The notes under the pieces are model-generated. The model worked only from the letters and a program-made list of their open reading frames with translations. It was not told the origin of the DNA and did not search any database. A DNA stretch of 64,000 nt. Origin: Gari tellinella (lineage: Eukaryota > Mollusca > Bivalvia > Cardiida > Psammobiidae). The position numbers were made by a program, and so were the translations under genes. The stretch is taken from positions 7,626,001-7,690,000 of the forward strand of contig OV277867.1 in assembly GCA_922989275.2 (NCBI GenBank). Reading direction: 5' to 3'. Positions 44,311 to 53,993 of this stretch are shown piece after piece; within the stretch, counting starts at the first letter, position 1, and the number at the start of each line of letters is the position of its first letter.

Positions 44311-44786
44311 CCCTTTCCCCATAGCAAGTTTCTAGTATTAAATATAAGTGTCCACTTAAAGCAGGTTGAATGTAAAGCAGAATGTGCATTAACCCATTCC
44401 CCCATAAATACGCCTTTAATTTATTATTCTACTGAAGAAAATAGTTCCAATTTATACTGTTACAAATAAGAATCATAAGAAATAGTTTCTATATTCTAGC
44501 AGATAATAGCTTAAAGCAGGCTGAAAGTAAAGCAGAAAGTGCTATAAGGCACATTCTGCTTTACTTTCAACCTGCTTTAAGTGGTCACCTATCTTCAAAA
44601 TTATAAACAGGCTATGGGGTAAAGGGTTAAGGCACATTCTGCTTTACTTTCAGCCTGCTTAAAGCTATGATCTACTAGAATATATAATTCTTTTCTTATG
44701 ATACCTATATGTAACTGTATAATAGTGGACCTATTTTCTCTTAATTTAGTAATAAATTAAAGGCGTATTTATGGGGGAATGGGTTA
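44307..44786. mobile_element. B-type element with another B inside (outer)
   Basis: TTAACCCTTTCCCCATAGC left end and GGGGGAATGGGTTAA right end. Its core AATGTGCATTAA / TTAAGGCACATT is split at the central TTAA. Confidence 0.75.
44389..44630. mobile_element. B-type element nested at the TTAA apex of another B
   Basis: TTAACCCATTCCCCCATAAA to GGGGTAAAGGGTTAA. It has its own complete core 2, so the pair forms a palindrome inside a palindrome. Confidence 0.75.
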
Positions 44787-44933
44787 AGAATGCAGAATAT
44801 AATTATTCTCAAATGTGTTGCTAATTATTAATGAAAATTACATGGTCATACAAACTCTATATTATTTTCATATTACTTCATTTTCATAAGTGTTTTATGT
44901 TGTATGGGCTGGTGGCCTAGATGCAATATAGTA

Positions 44934-45279
44934 CAGTGTTCCCTCTCTACAACGGCCCTCCCAACAACGACTCCCTCTTTACAACGACCCTTGTCGCAGT
45001 TCCCGAAATAGGACAATTTTTCGCGGCTGCATTGTTGTCTGCTTAAATTTGTCGTCTGCAGTTTTTCTCAAAGTTACATATTGGACATTTTTACAGAAAA
45101 AACTTATTGATGAGTGACAAACAGCTTGAATCTAGATCAGACGCCGCGTAACGCGGCGTCTGATCTGGATTCAAGCTGTTTGCAAAGGTAAGCCAATTTC
45201 CCTCCCTATAACGACTCCCTCCTTACAACGCACACCATTTTGGTCTCCCATTGGGTGTCGTTGTAGAGAGGGAGCGCTG
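44934..45279. mobile_element. F-type foldback element, complete (TA target)
   Basis: CAGTGTTCCCTCTCTACAAC to GTAGAGAGGGAGCGCTG with TA on both sides. The core 1 palindrome is perfect (AGATCAGACGCCGCG, apex TAA). Confidence 0.75.
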
Positions 45280-45439
45280 TATTTGTTATTGCCAATACTC
45301 CATGCTGCACTTATGAGCTACACACCATGAAACACTGAAGTTCATTGAAAATGATGGAATGGAAAAATATTTCTTCAAGTATACCTAGTCCCCTAACATC
45401 AGATTGACAATGCATGTTCTGAATATGAGAATAAGACAC

Positions 45440-45679
45440 ACATAACCGTTTATTCCAAAGCCTGCTTTTAGTTTTCAAGACAGGTGACCACTTAAAGCAG
45501 GTTAAAAGTAAAGTAGAATATGCCTAAGGTGCATTCTGCTTTACTTTCAGCTTGCTTTAAGCTACCATCTGCGGGAAAATATTTTCTTACGATACATATC
45601 CATGACTGTATATATTGGAACCATTTTCTTCAGTTGAGGAATAAATCAAAGATGTTAAAATGCGTACCTATGGAGTTAA
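45440..45679. mobile_element. B-type element next to the gene X exon
   Basis: CATAACCGTTTATTCCAAAG to CTATGGAGTTAATG. It lies in the intron 35 bp past the exon end. Confidence 0.6.
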
Positions 45680-45714
45680 TGTATACACAAAGACCACTGT
45701 AAAACAATACCTAC

Positions 45715-48026
45715 ATATTTAAAGAAGTCTTGAGAGTATTCCATGTCAGGCAAGTCATAGTTATCCACAATACTTCCATCCCTACCAGTGAGCTTTCTGC
45801 TTCTCCCAAATATCTTACTAAAGTCTGATTGGGTTTTTAGGTTCTTTTCAATGGCTGGTGTTTGGTAAACACTTGTTGCTTTAGGATAAGAAGAAGTTCT
45901 GAAAGCTTTGGTATGGTTTCTAATTACCTGTCTTTTCTCAGATCTTCTGTACAGCTCTGGCGTGCTTGCTCTCCTTTCTAGCATATGTATCTTTTTGTTT
46001 TTCCCATCACTGTGGTGTCTATTTCTACCAAGCTTCGATGTACTTTTCTTTTTCTCACACTTTGATGTTCCTCCAGATTGTTTAGTCTGGCTGCGTTTCC
46101 TTTCAGGTGTTTGAACATCTTTACTGTTCTGTCTGCTCAACCTTGACCCCTGACTTCGTTTCCTCTCTGGTGTTTGAACATCTCTACTGCTCTGTCTGCT
46201 CAACCTTGAGCCCTGGCTTCGTTTGCTCTCAGGTGTTTGAACATCTCTACTGCTCTGTCTGCTCAACCTTGAGCCCTGACTTCGTTTGCTCTCAGGTGTT
46301 TGAACATCTCTACTGCTCTGTCTGCTCAACCTTGAGCCCTGGCTTCGTTTCCTCTCTGGTGTTTGAACATCTCTACTGCTCTGTCTGCTCAACCTTGAGC
46401 CCTGGCTTTGTTTCCTCTCAGGTGTTTGAGCATCTTTACTGCTCTGTCTGCTCAACCTTGAGCCCTGGCTTCGTTTGCTCTCAGGTGTTTGAACATCTTT
46501 ACTGCTCTGTCTGCTCAACCTTGAGCCCTGGCTTCGTTTGCTCTCAGGTGTTTGAACATCTCTACTACTCTGTCTGCTCAACCTTGAGCCCTGGCTTCGT
46601 TTGCTCTCAGGTGTTTGAACATCTTTACTGCTCTGTCTGCTCAACCTTGAGCCCTGACTTCGTTTCCTCTCAGGCGTTTGAGCATCTCTACTGCTTTCTC
46701 TGCTCAACTTTGGTGTACTTTGTCTGCTACTTTGATGACTTGACTTAGGGGTACTGTGCCTACTACCTGATTTTTCTCTAATCTCTACTTTTGCAGAATT
46801 TCTTTTTTCTTTAGGAGAATCATTACTTTTTGGAGAACTTGTTTCGGAACTGAACCTTTTCCTTAACTTTTCAAACATTACATCTGGAGAACTATTTCTT
46901 CTCCTGACTTTTCTCTTCTCTCTGCTTGCTCGGTCAGTTCTTGGAGTAAAGCAGACATCCTCCCAGAAGCCAGAAACTTCACTATAGCCAAGGGCCTCTC
47001 CATCTACCTGTACCTCAAAACTGGAACCTTCACTAAATGTCCTCCGTGATAACTTAACCCTCGACTTAGAAGTCTCTTTGTCTGAAAACACTCGTTGCAA
47101 AAAAGGAAATAAAAACCCCTTTGTTCCATATGGTTTCTCCCCTCCTATTTCTCTGCATTGCTCTACTGTTTCTTCACCACTTATTTTCCTATGGACTTTT
47201 TGTACATTGAGATCTTTAAACTCCTCTGTTTTACACTGATTTTGAATAAATAACTCCTTGATCATGTTTTCAATATTTGGACTTTGCGGATGTACTCCTA
47301 TCTCGGAGTCTGGGCATTTGTCTTTGTCACTTTGTCTGAAGAGTTTACAAAAGCTTAACTTGTGTTTTACACCATGTCCACTTAACTTCTCATCTTTGCC
47401 ACCAGTTGTATCTGTATGCCGCTGTATTTCTCCTATCTCCATGTCTGGCAATTTGTCTTTACCACTTTGTTTTGACAGTTTACCAAAGATTCCTCCTATT
47501 TCTGTATCTTTGACACTTTGTTTAGAGAGTTTACCAAAGATTCCTCCTATTTCTGTGTCTTTAACACTTTGCTTAGAGAGTTTACCAAAGATTCCTCCTA
47601 TTTCTGTGTCTTTGACACTTTGCTTAGAGAGTTTACCAAAGATTCCTCCTATTTCTGTGTCTTTGACACTTTGTTTAGAGAGTTTACCAAAGATTCCTCC
47701 TATTTCTGTGTCTTTGACACTTTGTTTAGAGAGTTTACCTCTTGTTAACTTCTGTTTTACACCATGCCCACTTACACTTTCATATTTATTATCATCAGTA
47801 TCTATGTGTTTTTTCAGATCCAGTTTTTTCTCTACTATAGGTGACAGAGGCTTTCTATCTGACAACCCGTACTTCCCGTCATATTGAACACTTAGCATAT
47901 TGCTGGAGCAGACACCAATCTTTCTGCTTCTTCCTGTATTCTTTGGTTTAACAATTCCACTACTTTCCATCGTACTAGAGTTTTCCATATCTGCTTCCTC
48001 ACCAGGAGCACCTGCATTAGCAAATA
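45715..48026 (-). CDS. Gene X, large repetitive coding exon (unknown basic Ser-rich protein)
   Basis: One open frame of about 770 codons on the minus strand. Near the start are MENSSTMESSG and the basic KPKNTGRSRKIG. Next come five near-identical 17-aa units GKLSKQSVKDTEIGGIF (DNA 47478-47740), then about ten 21-aa units of the type SRLSRQSSRDVQTPESKR-SQG (DNA 46107-46700). RxxS and TP motifs in every unit suggest many kinase or 14-3-3 sites. The end, NYDLPDMEYSQDFFKY, looks conserved. There is no membrane segment or known domain; it reads like a disordered scaffold. Acceptor: TTTACAG|TATTTG at 48027/48026, or GCAG|GTGCTCC at 48012/48011; both are phase 1 and 15 bases apart. Donor: TAT|GTAGGT at 45715/45714 (phase 0), or TAG|GTATTG at 45711. 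Long frames on the other strand arise from the 51- and 63-bp periods. Confidence 0.75.
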
Positions 48027-48061
48027 CTGTAAAGTGGAGAAGACCTTATTCTTTCAAGTTT

Positions 48062-48307
48062 TGCTCTTTCAACACTAAGTAACTCTTTTTGGTTATTAGG
48101 CTCCCTTGTGGATTTTTTTTTAATAACCAAAACTTGAACCAGTCTACATGGAATTCTGGGTAGTTTAATAAATACTGATCGTAATCAGCAAACAGTGTAG
48201 ACCCTGATCAAAGGGCTCCTATAGGAGCCCTCTGATCAAGGGCCTACACTGTTTTCAAATGTAATAGTATATTTTTAAAAAAGGTCTATGGTGTTAAAAG
48301 AGTTAGA
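48062..48307. mobile_element. D2-type foldback element inside the gene X intron
   Basis: ACTAAGTAACTCTTTTTGG then GCTCCCTTGTGGATT, core 3 (CCCTGATCAAAGGGCTCC, apex ATAG), and TCTATGGTGTTAAAAGAGTTA. It splits the left arm of the C element. Confidence 0.7.
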
Positions 48308-48483
48308 CCAAACTACACACAAACATAATGCAATTAAATATAGAAAATGACAGGTTATTGAAAGTTTTTACAATTTAATTATAGTTTGATTGGCAAGCAG
48401 TTTTGAGCCTAATCAAACACTAGGTTTCCCGGCATCTGATCTTGCGCCAAACATTTTGAAACTGGACATAATAGTTTTAGCTT

Positions 48484-48700
48484 AACTCTTTGCATGCTGG
48501 GTACTTTTTTTCGTCTGCAACAATTTGTCGTCTGCTATAAATTACAATTTTCAAAATTTCTTTTAAATTCAGGATCAGAATGGCAAACAGTTTTGATCCT
48601 GATGAGACGCCGCGTAGCGCGGCGTCTCATCTGGATCCAATCTGTTTGCAGAGGTAATCACTATGGCAGGTATATCTGCTGCTAGCGTGCAAAAAGTTAT
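48484..48700. mobile_element. A-type foldback element inside the gene X intron
   Basis: TTAACTCTTTGCATGCTGGG to GCTAGCGTGCAAAAAGTTAT with core 1, apex CGCGTAGCGCG. It splits the right arm of the C element at TTTTAGCTTAA. Confidence 0.7.
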
Positions 48701-48740
48701 ACACGTATATGGGGAAAGAATAACGTCTTGTCCGCTATAC

Positions 48741-48933
48741 CACTCCCGACATGCTCCACATCATTCAGAAATGTTGGTAAATCCTTTCTTTCCATGTACG
48801 GTGAGGAAATTTGAGAATTCAAGTAGAGGTCTTCAAACATACTGTCGATGCTGGTCTCATCTTGTGTATGGTCAACAGAAGTTTGATGGTTCAGTTGTTT
48901 TTGTTCACACTTTGGTGAATCACATTTCTCTTT
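48741..48933 (-). CDS. Gene X, exon upstream of the transposon intron
   Basis: Open on the minus strand and ending AGTG at 48741 before GTATAG. The peptide includes KEKCDSPKCEQKQLNHQTS, ETSIDSMFEDLYLNSQ and PTFLNDVEHVGS. The 5' boundary is uncertain. Acceptor-like CAATGTTTTCAAAG gives a phase 0 start at 48933, which fits the phase 0 ends of the 53397 and 51428 exons. A longer reading reaches an ATG at 48972 (MEDSEWFMSMFSKKEK), which could serve as an alternative start. It was joined to the large exon before the element inserted. Confidence 0.6.
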
Positions 48934-48972
48934 CTTTGAAAACATTGACATGAACCATTCACTGTCTTCCAT

Positions 48973-49235
48973 TATTTTCCATAAGCCTTAATGTTCAAAT
49001 GTATACACATTTAGCATGTTGTTCCAACAGCATCATCAAGTTGGATTTAAATCCTAGGAAACCTCTTGTTCATTCACTATATACATGTACATCCATACTG
49101 TCACCCCCTCTTTGTATTAATAACTAAATTCACTTTTAATTTGCCAAGAAATTATTTAATACTTTTAATTTGAAAAGAAATTGGTCCAAAAGAATGTACA
49201 GTATTTTTATTCAGATCAAGAATTAATACACTCGT
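48973..49235. other. Gene X intron, nothing recognised
   Basis: AT-rich, with no element ends or long frames. Confidence 0.4.
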
Positions 49236-49239
49236 CCAA

Positions 49240-49345
49240 ATTCACATCAATATGACCGTCAACCATTTTGGATCCTGATCAGATGCCAACGTTATTGATG
49301 TCTGATCTGGATGAAAACAGTTTGCGAATGTAACTGCAATATGCA
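49240..49345. repeat. Core 1 hairpin remnant
   Basis: TTTTGGATCCTGATCAGATG and CATCTGATC-like arms (TGTCTGATCTGGATG). Outer ends not found. Confidence 0.5.
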
Positions 49346-49433
49346 GCAAGCTTATGTAACCTGTTTTCTATACTATCAACTGGAAAGTGAAGCTGTTGTT
49401 CTTGAATGCCAGCAAAACCATCTGTCATGTCAC

Positions 49434-49645
49434 TCTTAGCATGCTAGCTGGGAAAACCATGACAACTTTTGCAAACTGTTTGGATCCTGATGAGACACCG
49501 CATAATAAGGTGTCTCATCAGGACCCAAGCTGTTTGGCACACTAATTCTGTTTTTGAAAGAAATTTACCATAAAATTTAGTTTTTGAACAGTATCAGAAG
49601 ACAATTTTTGTAGATGAAAGAATTGTTAAGCAAATTAAGTGTTAA
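49434..49645. mobile_element. A-type foldback element, diverged
   Basis: CTCTTAGCATGCTAGCTGGG to GCAAATTAAGTGTTAA. The core GGATCCTGATGAGACACCG is imperfect. Confidence 0.6.
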
Positions 49646-49854
49646 CCCTTATCCTGCGGTAATATCGCCTGCTTCGAAATTGTCGTCTGCAGAAACATCT
49701 AAATCTAGATTTATACATTTTTTAAGTGAAGAAACCTAAAGACAAGTGTCAAACAGTTTTGATCCAGATCAGACGCCGCGTTACGCGGCATCTGATCTGG
49801 ATCAAAACTGTTTGCAAAAATCAGTAAAGTTGCGACCAGCAGGCAATGGGTTAA
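49642..49854. mobile_element. H-type foldback element (TTAA ends, core 1)
   Basis: TTAACCCTTATCCTGCGG to GCAGGCAATGGGTTAA. The core TTTTGATCCAGATCAGACG is near perfect. Shares TTAA with the A copy on its left. The only copy seen here. Confidence 0.7.
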
Positions 49855-50148
49855 CAGTAGCTCTCAGAAATAGGTAATCACTTGCACAGTCACCAGAAAA
49901 TCTGTATATGACAGACACATCAAATTGAAACTGAGGTGCTCAACAGATTGTGACAAATAGTCCTGCGTGCATGATATTTTCCATGGTTGATAATTGGCAG
50001 TATTACAGTATACTAAATCTCTGCTTTTTCCAAAAATGTATATAATATTCCACTGAGACTGTTGTTAGTTCAATGTCTCAACAAAACAAGTCGTCTGCTA
50101 TTAGTGTCGTCTGCTGATAATTCTTTTAGTCTCAGTTTTTGCTCATAT
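49855..50148. other. No gene or repeat recognised
   Basis: Contains two GTCGTCTGCT-like motifs (50090-50115) of core 1 element arms, nothing more. Confidence 0.4.
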
Positions 50149-50149
50149 G

Positions 50150-50303
50150 ACTTTCAGCCTGCCTTAAGATACTATCTGCTAGAGTATAGAAAATATTTCT
50201 TATGATACATATTCATGACTGTATAAATTGGAACTATTTTCTTCAGTAGAGGAATAAATAACATGTGTTAAAATGTGAATCATTCTATGGAATAAAGGGT
50301 TAA
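50150..50303. mobile_element. B-type element, right half
   Basis: ACTTTCAGCCTGCCTTAAG then the right arm to GGAATAAAGGGTTAA. Confidence 0.6.
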
Positions 50304-50760
50304 AGACAACAATTTGAAGCTTGCTAAATATAAAGCAAAATGCAAATGTTTTTTCTTGGCATATGAGAAGGAATTTGACCTACTTCTTGATCCAATCAAA
50401 TCTTGGTAAACAAATAGAAGCAGTTAATAGGCAAATTTCATTGGTTGATATTAGGATAGTTCAACTTAACATGAGAGTTTCATGATGCCATATCTGTCTA
50501 TATAAAATTACAATTTAATATTTCTTTTTCAACATGAAAAACATCCCAGGGATGAAAAGTAAATAGGTTCGAATGAATTGCGGTAACAATTATTGTTGCT
50601 TCGCTAATATGATTTTAAACAACCAAATAAAAGCAGATGGGCATTATTGTTTGAAAATATGGTAATGTAGATGGGCCTGTTTCGGTGGTCTTAACTCCAG
50701 TTTGACTCAATAGTGAAGACAAGCTGTATTCATGAAACAATTTTTCCTAACTAAACAACT
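50304..50760. other. No gene recognised
   Basis: AT-rich. No element ends, no supported frame. Confidence 0.4.
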
Positions 50761-50958
50761 CAGGGTTCCAGATAAGAGGGAGTAAACTGAACAAAAGCCA
50801 CATTTTTTCAATCATTTTAGCATCAAATCCTATGGTGTTACTACTCATTAGAATCGTCTCTTCAAGACGATTCTAATGAGTAGTGACACCATATAATAAG
50901 GTTTAATGCAGAAATAAAGATTTTAGTTTTTGAAATACTCCCCTAATCTGGAGCTCTG
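50761..50958. mobile_element. J-type foldback element
   Basis: CAGGGTTCCAGATAAGAGG to CTAATCTGGAGCTCTG, flanked by CAACT. Confidence 0.75.
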
Positions 50959-51359
50959 CAACTTTTTATAATGCTCATTTTAAAAGATATATTATCAACA
51001 AACAAGTCCAAAACACATCGAAAGGCATGAGTAGATAGATTATTTTACTTAGAGAAAAAGGTTTTTTCCTCTTACATGGAATTTTCAGAGCAGAAAATTT
51101 TCATCATTTTCTGTAATTATCATGTCTTTTTTTTTGCATTGAAAAGGGACAGTTCAATCAGACATAGTTGAAATCTTGTAATTTGCAAACTCATCCAAAC
51201 TATTTGGTCAATAAACCATAATTGTACCAAGTACCCATATGAGTAGTCTGATAAGGATCTCCATGTTTTCTCAGGCCTGCCTTTCTCAATACTTAAGGTC
51301 ACTTGAGTCCAAATACTTAGGATCATTAAGCTATCCAGAAAAGAGGAAAAAGAACTTAC

Positions 51360-51428
51360 TAATTTATCTACAGAAGAAGAACTTTCCAATGAGTTTAGTG
51401 CCTTTCTTTGCATGTCATGTAATGTAAG
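51360..51428 (-). CDS. Gene X, possible duplicated exon (23 codons)
   Basis: The minus-strand reading after CTTAAGCTCAG gives LTLHDMQRKALNSLESSSS-VDKL in phase 0 to the donor GATAAATTA|GTAAGTTC. It parallels the exon at 53397-53266 (GMWRKAFKTLKSSSSVEKL, same donor context AAATTA|GTAAGT). The acceptor has a weak pyrimidine tract. It may be an alternative cassette or a relic. Confidence 0.35.
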
Positions 51429-51489
51429 CTGAGCTTAAGTTTTATTCTTAATACCTTCAGCACTTTGATTGAAACATTTAGAAATGGGT

Positions 51490-52128
51490 TAAGGTATTTA
51501 CTAATTTCTCTATGGAAGAAAAACTTTTCAATGTTATAAAAACCTTTCACCACATGCCTAATATAGTTGAAGGGTTCTTCTCTGTGACTACCGTCTGATT
51601 CAGTACTTTGTTTTAAACGGTACCTACTTAATTTCTATATGGCGGAAAAGCTAATTTTTTCTCCACATGCCGCATGGGTTCTTCATAGTACCTTCAGTAC
51701 TTTGATTTAAACATTTAGAAAAGCTATACAGGAAATAGTGTAAAAGTATTTACTTTTTATCTCTACAGAAGATGAACTTTTCAATGTTATAAATGCCTTT
51801 CTCCACATGCCTCATAGAGTTGAAGAGTTTTTCTCAAAACCATAAGCACTTTGAGTAAAATGGTACTTACTTAATTTCTCTATGGCCGAAAAGCTAATGC
51901 TTTTCTTTACATGCCAGATATAGTTGATGGGTTCTTCATAGTACCTTCAGTACTTTGATTTAAACATTTAGAAAAGCTATACAGGAAATAGGGTAAAGAT
52001 ATTTACTAATTTCTCTATGGAAGATACTGAGAAGAACTCTTCAATGTTAAAAAGGATTCCTCCACATGCCATGTCTAGCTGAAGGGTTCTTCTCAGTACC
52101 TTCAGCACTTTGATTTAAACATTTAGTA
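51490..52128 (-). pseudogene. Five decayed tandem copies of the gene X exon region
   Basis: Exon-plus-intron units of about 110-150 bp at roughly 51494-51605, 51624-51735, 51740-51860, 51862-51975 and 51993-52128. On the plus strand each shows TACTAATTTCTCTATGG, CTCCACATGCC and TTGAAGGGTTCTTC-type marks, then AGCACTTTGATTTAAAC. Frames are broken by stops and indels. Confidence 0.55.
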
Positions 52129-52130
52129 AG

Positions 52131-52323
52131 CAGGGCTCCAGGTAAGGGGAGTATTTCAAAAACTAAAATCTGTATTTCTGAATTAAATCCTATGGTGTCA
52201 CTACTCATTAGAATTGTCTCTTCGAGACAATTCTAATGAGTAGTAACACAATAGGATTTGATGCTGAAATGATGGAGAAAATGCTAGATTGGTTCAGTTT
52301 ATCCCCTCTTATCTGGAACCCTG
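52131..52323. mobile_element. J-type element in the exon-duplicate field
   Basis: CAGGGCTCCAGGTAAGGGG to TTATCTGGAACCCTG, flanked by GTAAG. It occupies the same relative site as the J element at 53053. Confidence 0.75.
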
Positions 52324-52380
52324 GTAAGGATAAAGTTACTTACTAATTTCTCTACGGAAGAAGAACTTTTCAATGTTAAA

Positions 52381-52973
52381 CAAGAGGGCCTGAAGGCCCT
52401 CATATCGCTCACCTGTTGTACTGAAGCCTGATTGCTTTACCTTTCTGTTTCACACGTTTTAGTCTTGTAGTATACTTGTAGTATAGCATGTAAACAATTT
52501 TGGAATACAAACCTCAGAATTCTGGTATAGTACTTCAAGGGCAGATAACTAGAGCCTTAACAATACTGAACTGGGCATTTTCTAGCATTTCAAAGTATAT
52601 CAAGGGCAGATAACTATTGCAATAATGATTAGATTTCAACAATAATTGCACTCCTTCGACAACTTATAGCTATATAATTTGTGTGCAAGTATAATCAAAA
52701 TCAATTGAAAACTGTAGTTGCACGAGTGTAAACGCTGTTGGATATTGCATTTTCAGAAATTCAAGGGCAGATAACACTTGACATAATCGAACTCATCTTA
52801 ACTCTGATAGTAATATACAATCTGAGCAAGTAACAGAATGATTAGATTAAAATTGTGACCTCTAGAGTGTAAACACTAAAATTGTTGACGACTAACGACG
52901 GATGATGAACGACGGACGCCAGACATTCAAGGATTGCAAAAGCTCACCCTGAGCTAGCTCAGGTGAGCTAAAA
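52381..52973. mobile_element. Q-type element (CAAGAG start, hairpin end)
   Basis: Starts CAAGAGGGCCTGAAGGCCC with ATATCGCTCACCTG. Ends with a perfect hairpin AGCTCACCCTGAGCTAGCTC-AGGTGAGCT followed by AAAAA, after ACGACGGATGATGAACG. It splits a decayed exon copy (ATGTTAAA | GGCCTTCC). Confidence 0.65.
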
Positions 52974-53052
52974 AGGCCTTCCTTTACATGCCATGTCTAG
53001 CTGAAGGGTTCTTCTCAGTACCTTCAGCACTTTGATTTAAACATTTAGTAAG
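52974..53052 (-). pseudogene. Decayed gene X exon copy, right part
   Basis: Continues the copy begun at 52330-52380 on the other side of the Q element: TTTACATGCCATGTCTAGC and GGGTTCTTCTCAG. Confidence 0.45.
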
Positions 53053-53245
53053 CAGGGCTCTAGATAAGGGGAGTATTTCAAAAACTAAAATCTTTATTTC
53101 TGAGTTAAACCCTACGGTGTCACTACTCATTAGAATTGTCTCTCCGAGACAATTCTAATGAGTAGTGACACCAAAGGATTTGATGCTGAAATGAGGGAGA
53201 AAATGCTAGAGTGGTTCAGTTTACCTGCTCTTGTCTGGAACCCTG
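53053..53245. mobile_element. J-type element, duplicate of the 52131 insertion
   Basis: CAGGGCTCTAGATAAGGGG to TGTCTGGAACCCTG, flanked by GTAAG. Flanks ACATTTAGTAAG and GTAAGGATAAAGTTAC match those of the 52131 copy, so one insertion was later duplicated with its surroundings. Confidence 0.75.
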
Positions 53246-53265
53246 GTAAGGATAAAGTTACTTAC

Positions 53266-53397
53266 TAATTTCTCTACGGAAGAGGAACTTTTCAATGTTT
53301 TGAATGCCTTTCTCCACATGCCTCGTATAGTTGAAGGGTTCTTCTTCTCCTGGTCATCATCAACTGCTCCATTCTGTTTAGGTGTTAATAGCTCAAT
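53266..53397 (-). CDS. Gene X, small upstream exon
   Basis: Acceptor GTGTTTTTCTCTTTGTCAG ends at 53398 and donor GAGAAATTA|GTAAGTAAC lies at 53266/53265; both are strong. The exon is exactly 44 codons, phase 0 to phase 0: IELLTPKQNGAVDDDQEKKN, then PSTIRGMWRKAFKTLKSSSS, then VEKL. An acidic patch is followed by a basic tryptophan segment that may form a short helix. It is the intact source of the decayed copies at 51.3-53.1 kb. Further exons must lie above 53397. Confidence 0.65.
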
Positions 53398-53444
53398 CTG
53401 ACAAAGAGAAAAACACGCTAATTAGGACATAATGCTAAATGTAA

Positions 53445-53890
53445 TGCTAGCGGCAGAATCTTGATTAATTGTGCAAACAGTTTGGATCCAGATAAGACAT
53501 GTCTTTTTAGAATCAATATTGTTTGACACACTGACCCTGTTTTGAAAAGAGAATTTGGAAATACTTTTTCTAGAACAGTAATGTTGCAGACAACAATAAC
53601 CCTTTCCCCCATAGAAGCGACTTTTAGCGTATTTAATTTATTCCTCCGCTGAAGAAAATAGTTCCAGTTTATACCCTCATGAACAATTACTATTACAAAT
53701 ATTTTATATAGCCTATCAGATTTTAGCTTAAAGCAGGTTGAAAGTAAAGCAGAATGTGCCTTAAGGCACATTCTGCTTTACTTTCAACCTGCTTTAAGTG
53801 GTCACCTGTCTTCAAAACTAGAAACAGGCTATGAGGTAAAGGGATAATTGTTGAAAACGAAAAAAAAATACCCAGCATGCAAAAAGTTAA
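53445..53890. mobile_element. A-type element interrupted by a B element
   Basis: GCTAGCGGCAGAATCTTG on the left and ACCCAGCATGCAAAAAGTTAA on the right, with core 1 remnants. The B element lies between ACAACAAT and ATTGTTG. Confidence 0.65.
53597..53848. mobile_element. B-type element nested in A
   Basis: TAACCCTTTCCCCCATAGAAG to GAGGTAAAGGGATAA. The core 2 palindrome is perfect. Confidence 0.7.
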
Positions 53891-53993
53891 CAATCAAATC
53901 CTGTGAAGTGACTATACTCATTTGAATAGTCTCAAAGAGGTGATTTTAATGAGTAGTTATAATAGGAAGTAATGCATAGAGGATCTTGTATGA

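Larger units (their letters stand above)
48027..48740 (-). mobile_element. Gene X intron formed by a C-type element
   Basis: The element proper is 48032-48737 with TA at 48030-48031 and 48738-48739. The plus-strand left end AAGTGGAGAAGACCTTATTC matches CAGTGGAGAAAACGTTATTC. The right end GGGAAAGAATAACGTCTTG then TCCGCTA matches the other inverted end. The middle GCAAGCAGTTTTGAGCCTAATC and AATAGTTTTAGCTTAA match the C copy at 36408. On the minus strand the donor is AGTG|GTATAG, with the T of GT from the TA. The acceptor TCTTCTCCACTTTACAG takes its pyrimidines from the element and CAG from the old exon. Without the element the frame reads GGT ACA GTA TTT and stays open; with splicing it loses two codons and stays open. 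Confidence 0.75.

Noticed and set aside
46107..47887. Plus-strand frames of 213 and 209 codons with Cys-rich repeats
   Set aside because: Mirror of the in-frame 51- and 63-bp coding repeats of gene X on the other strand.
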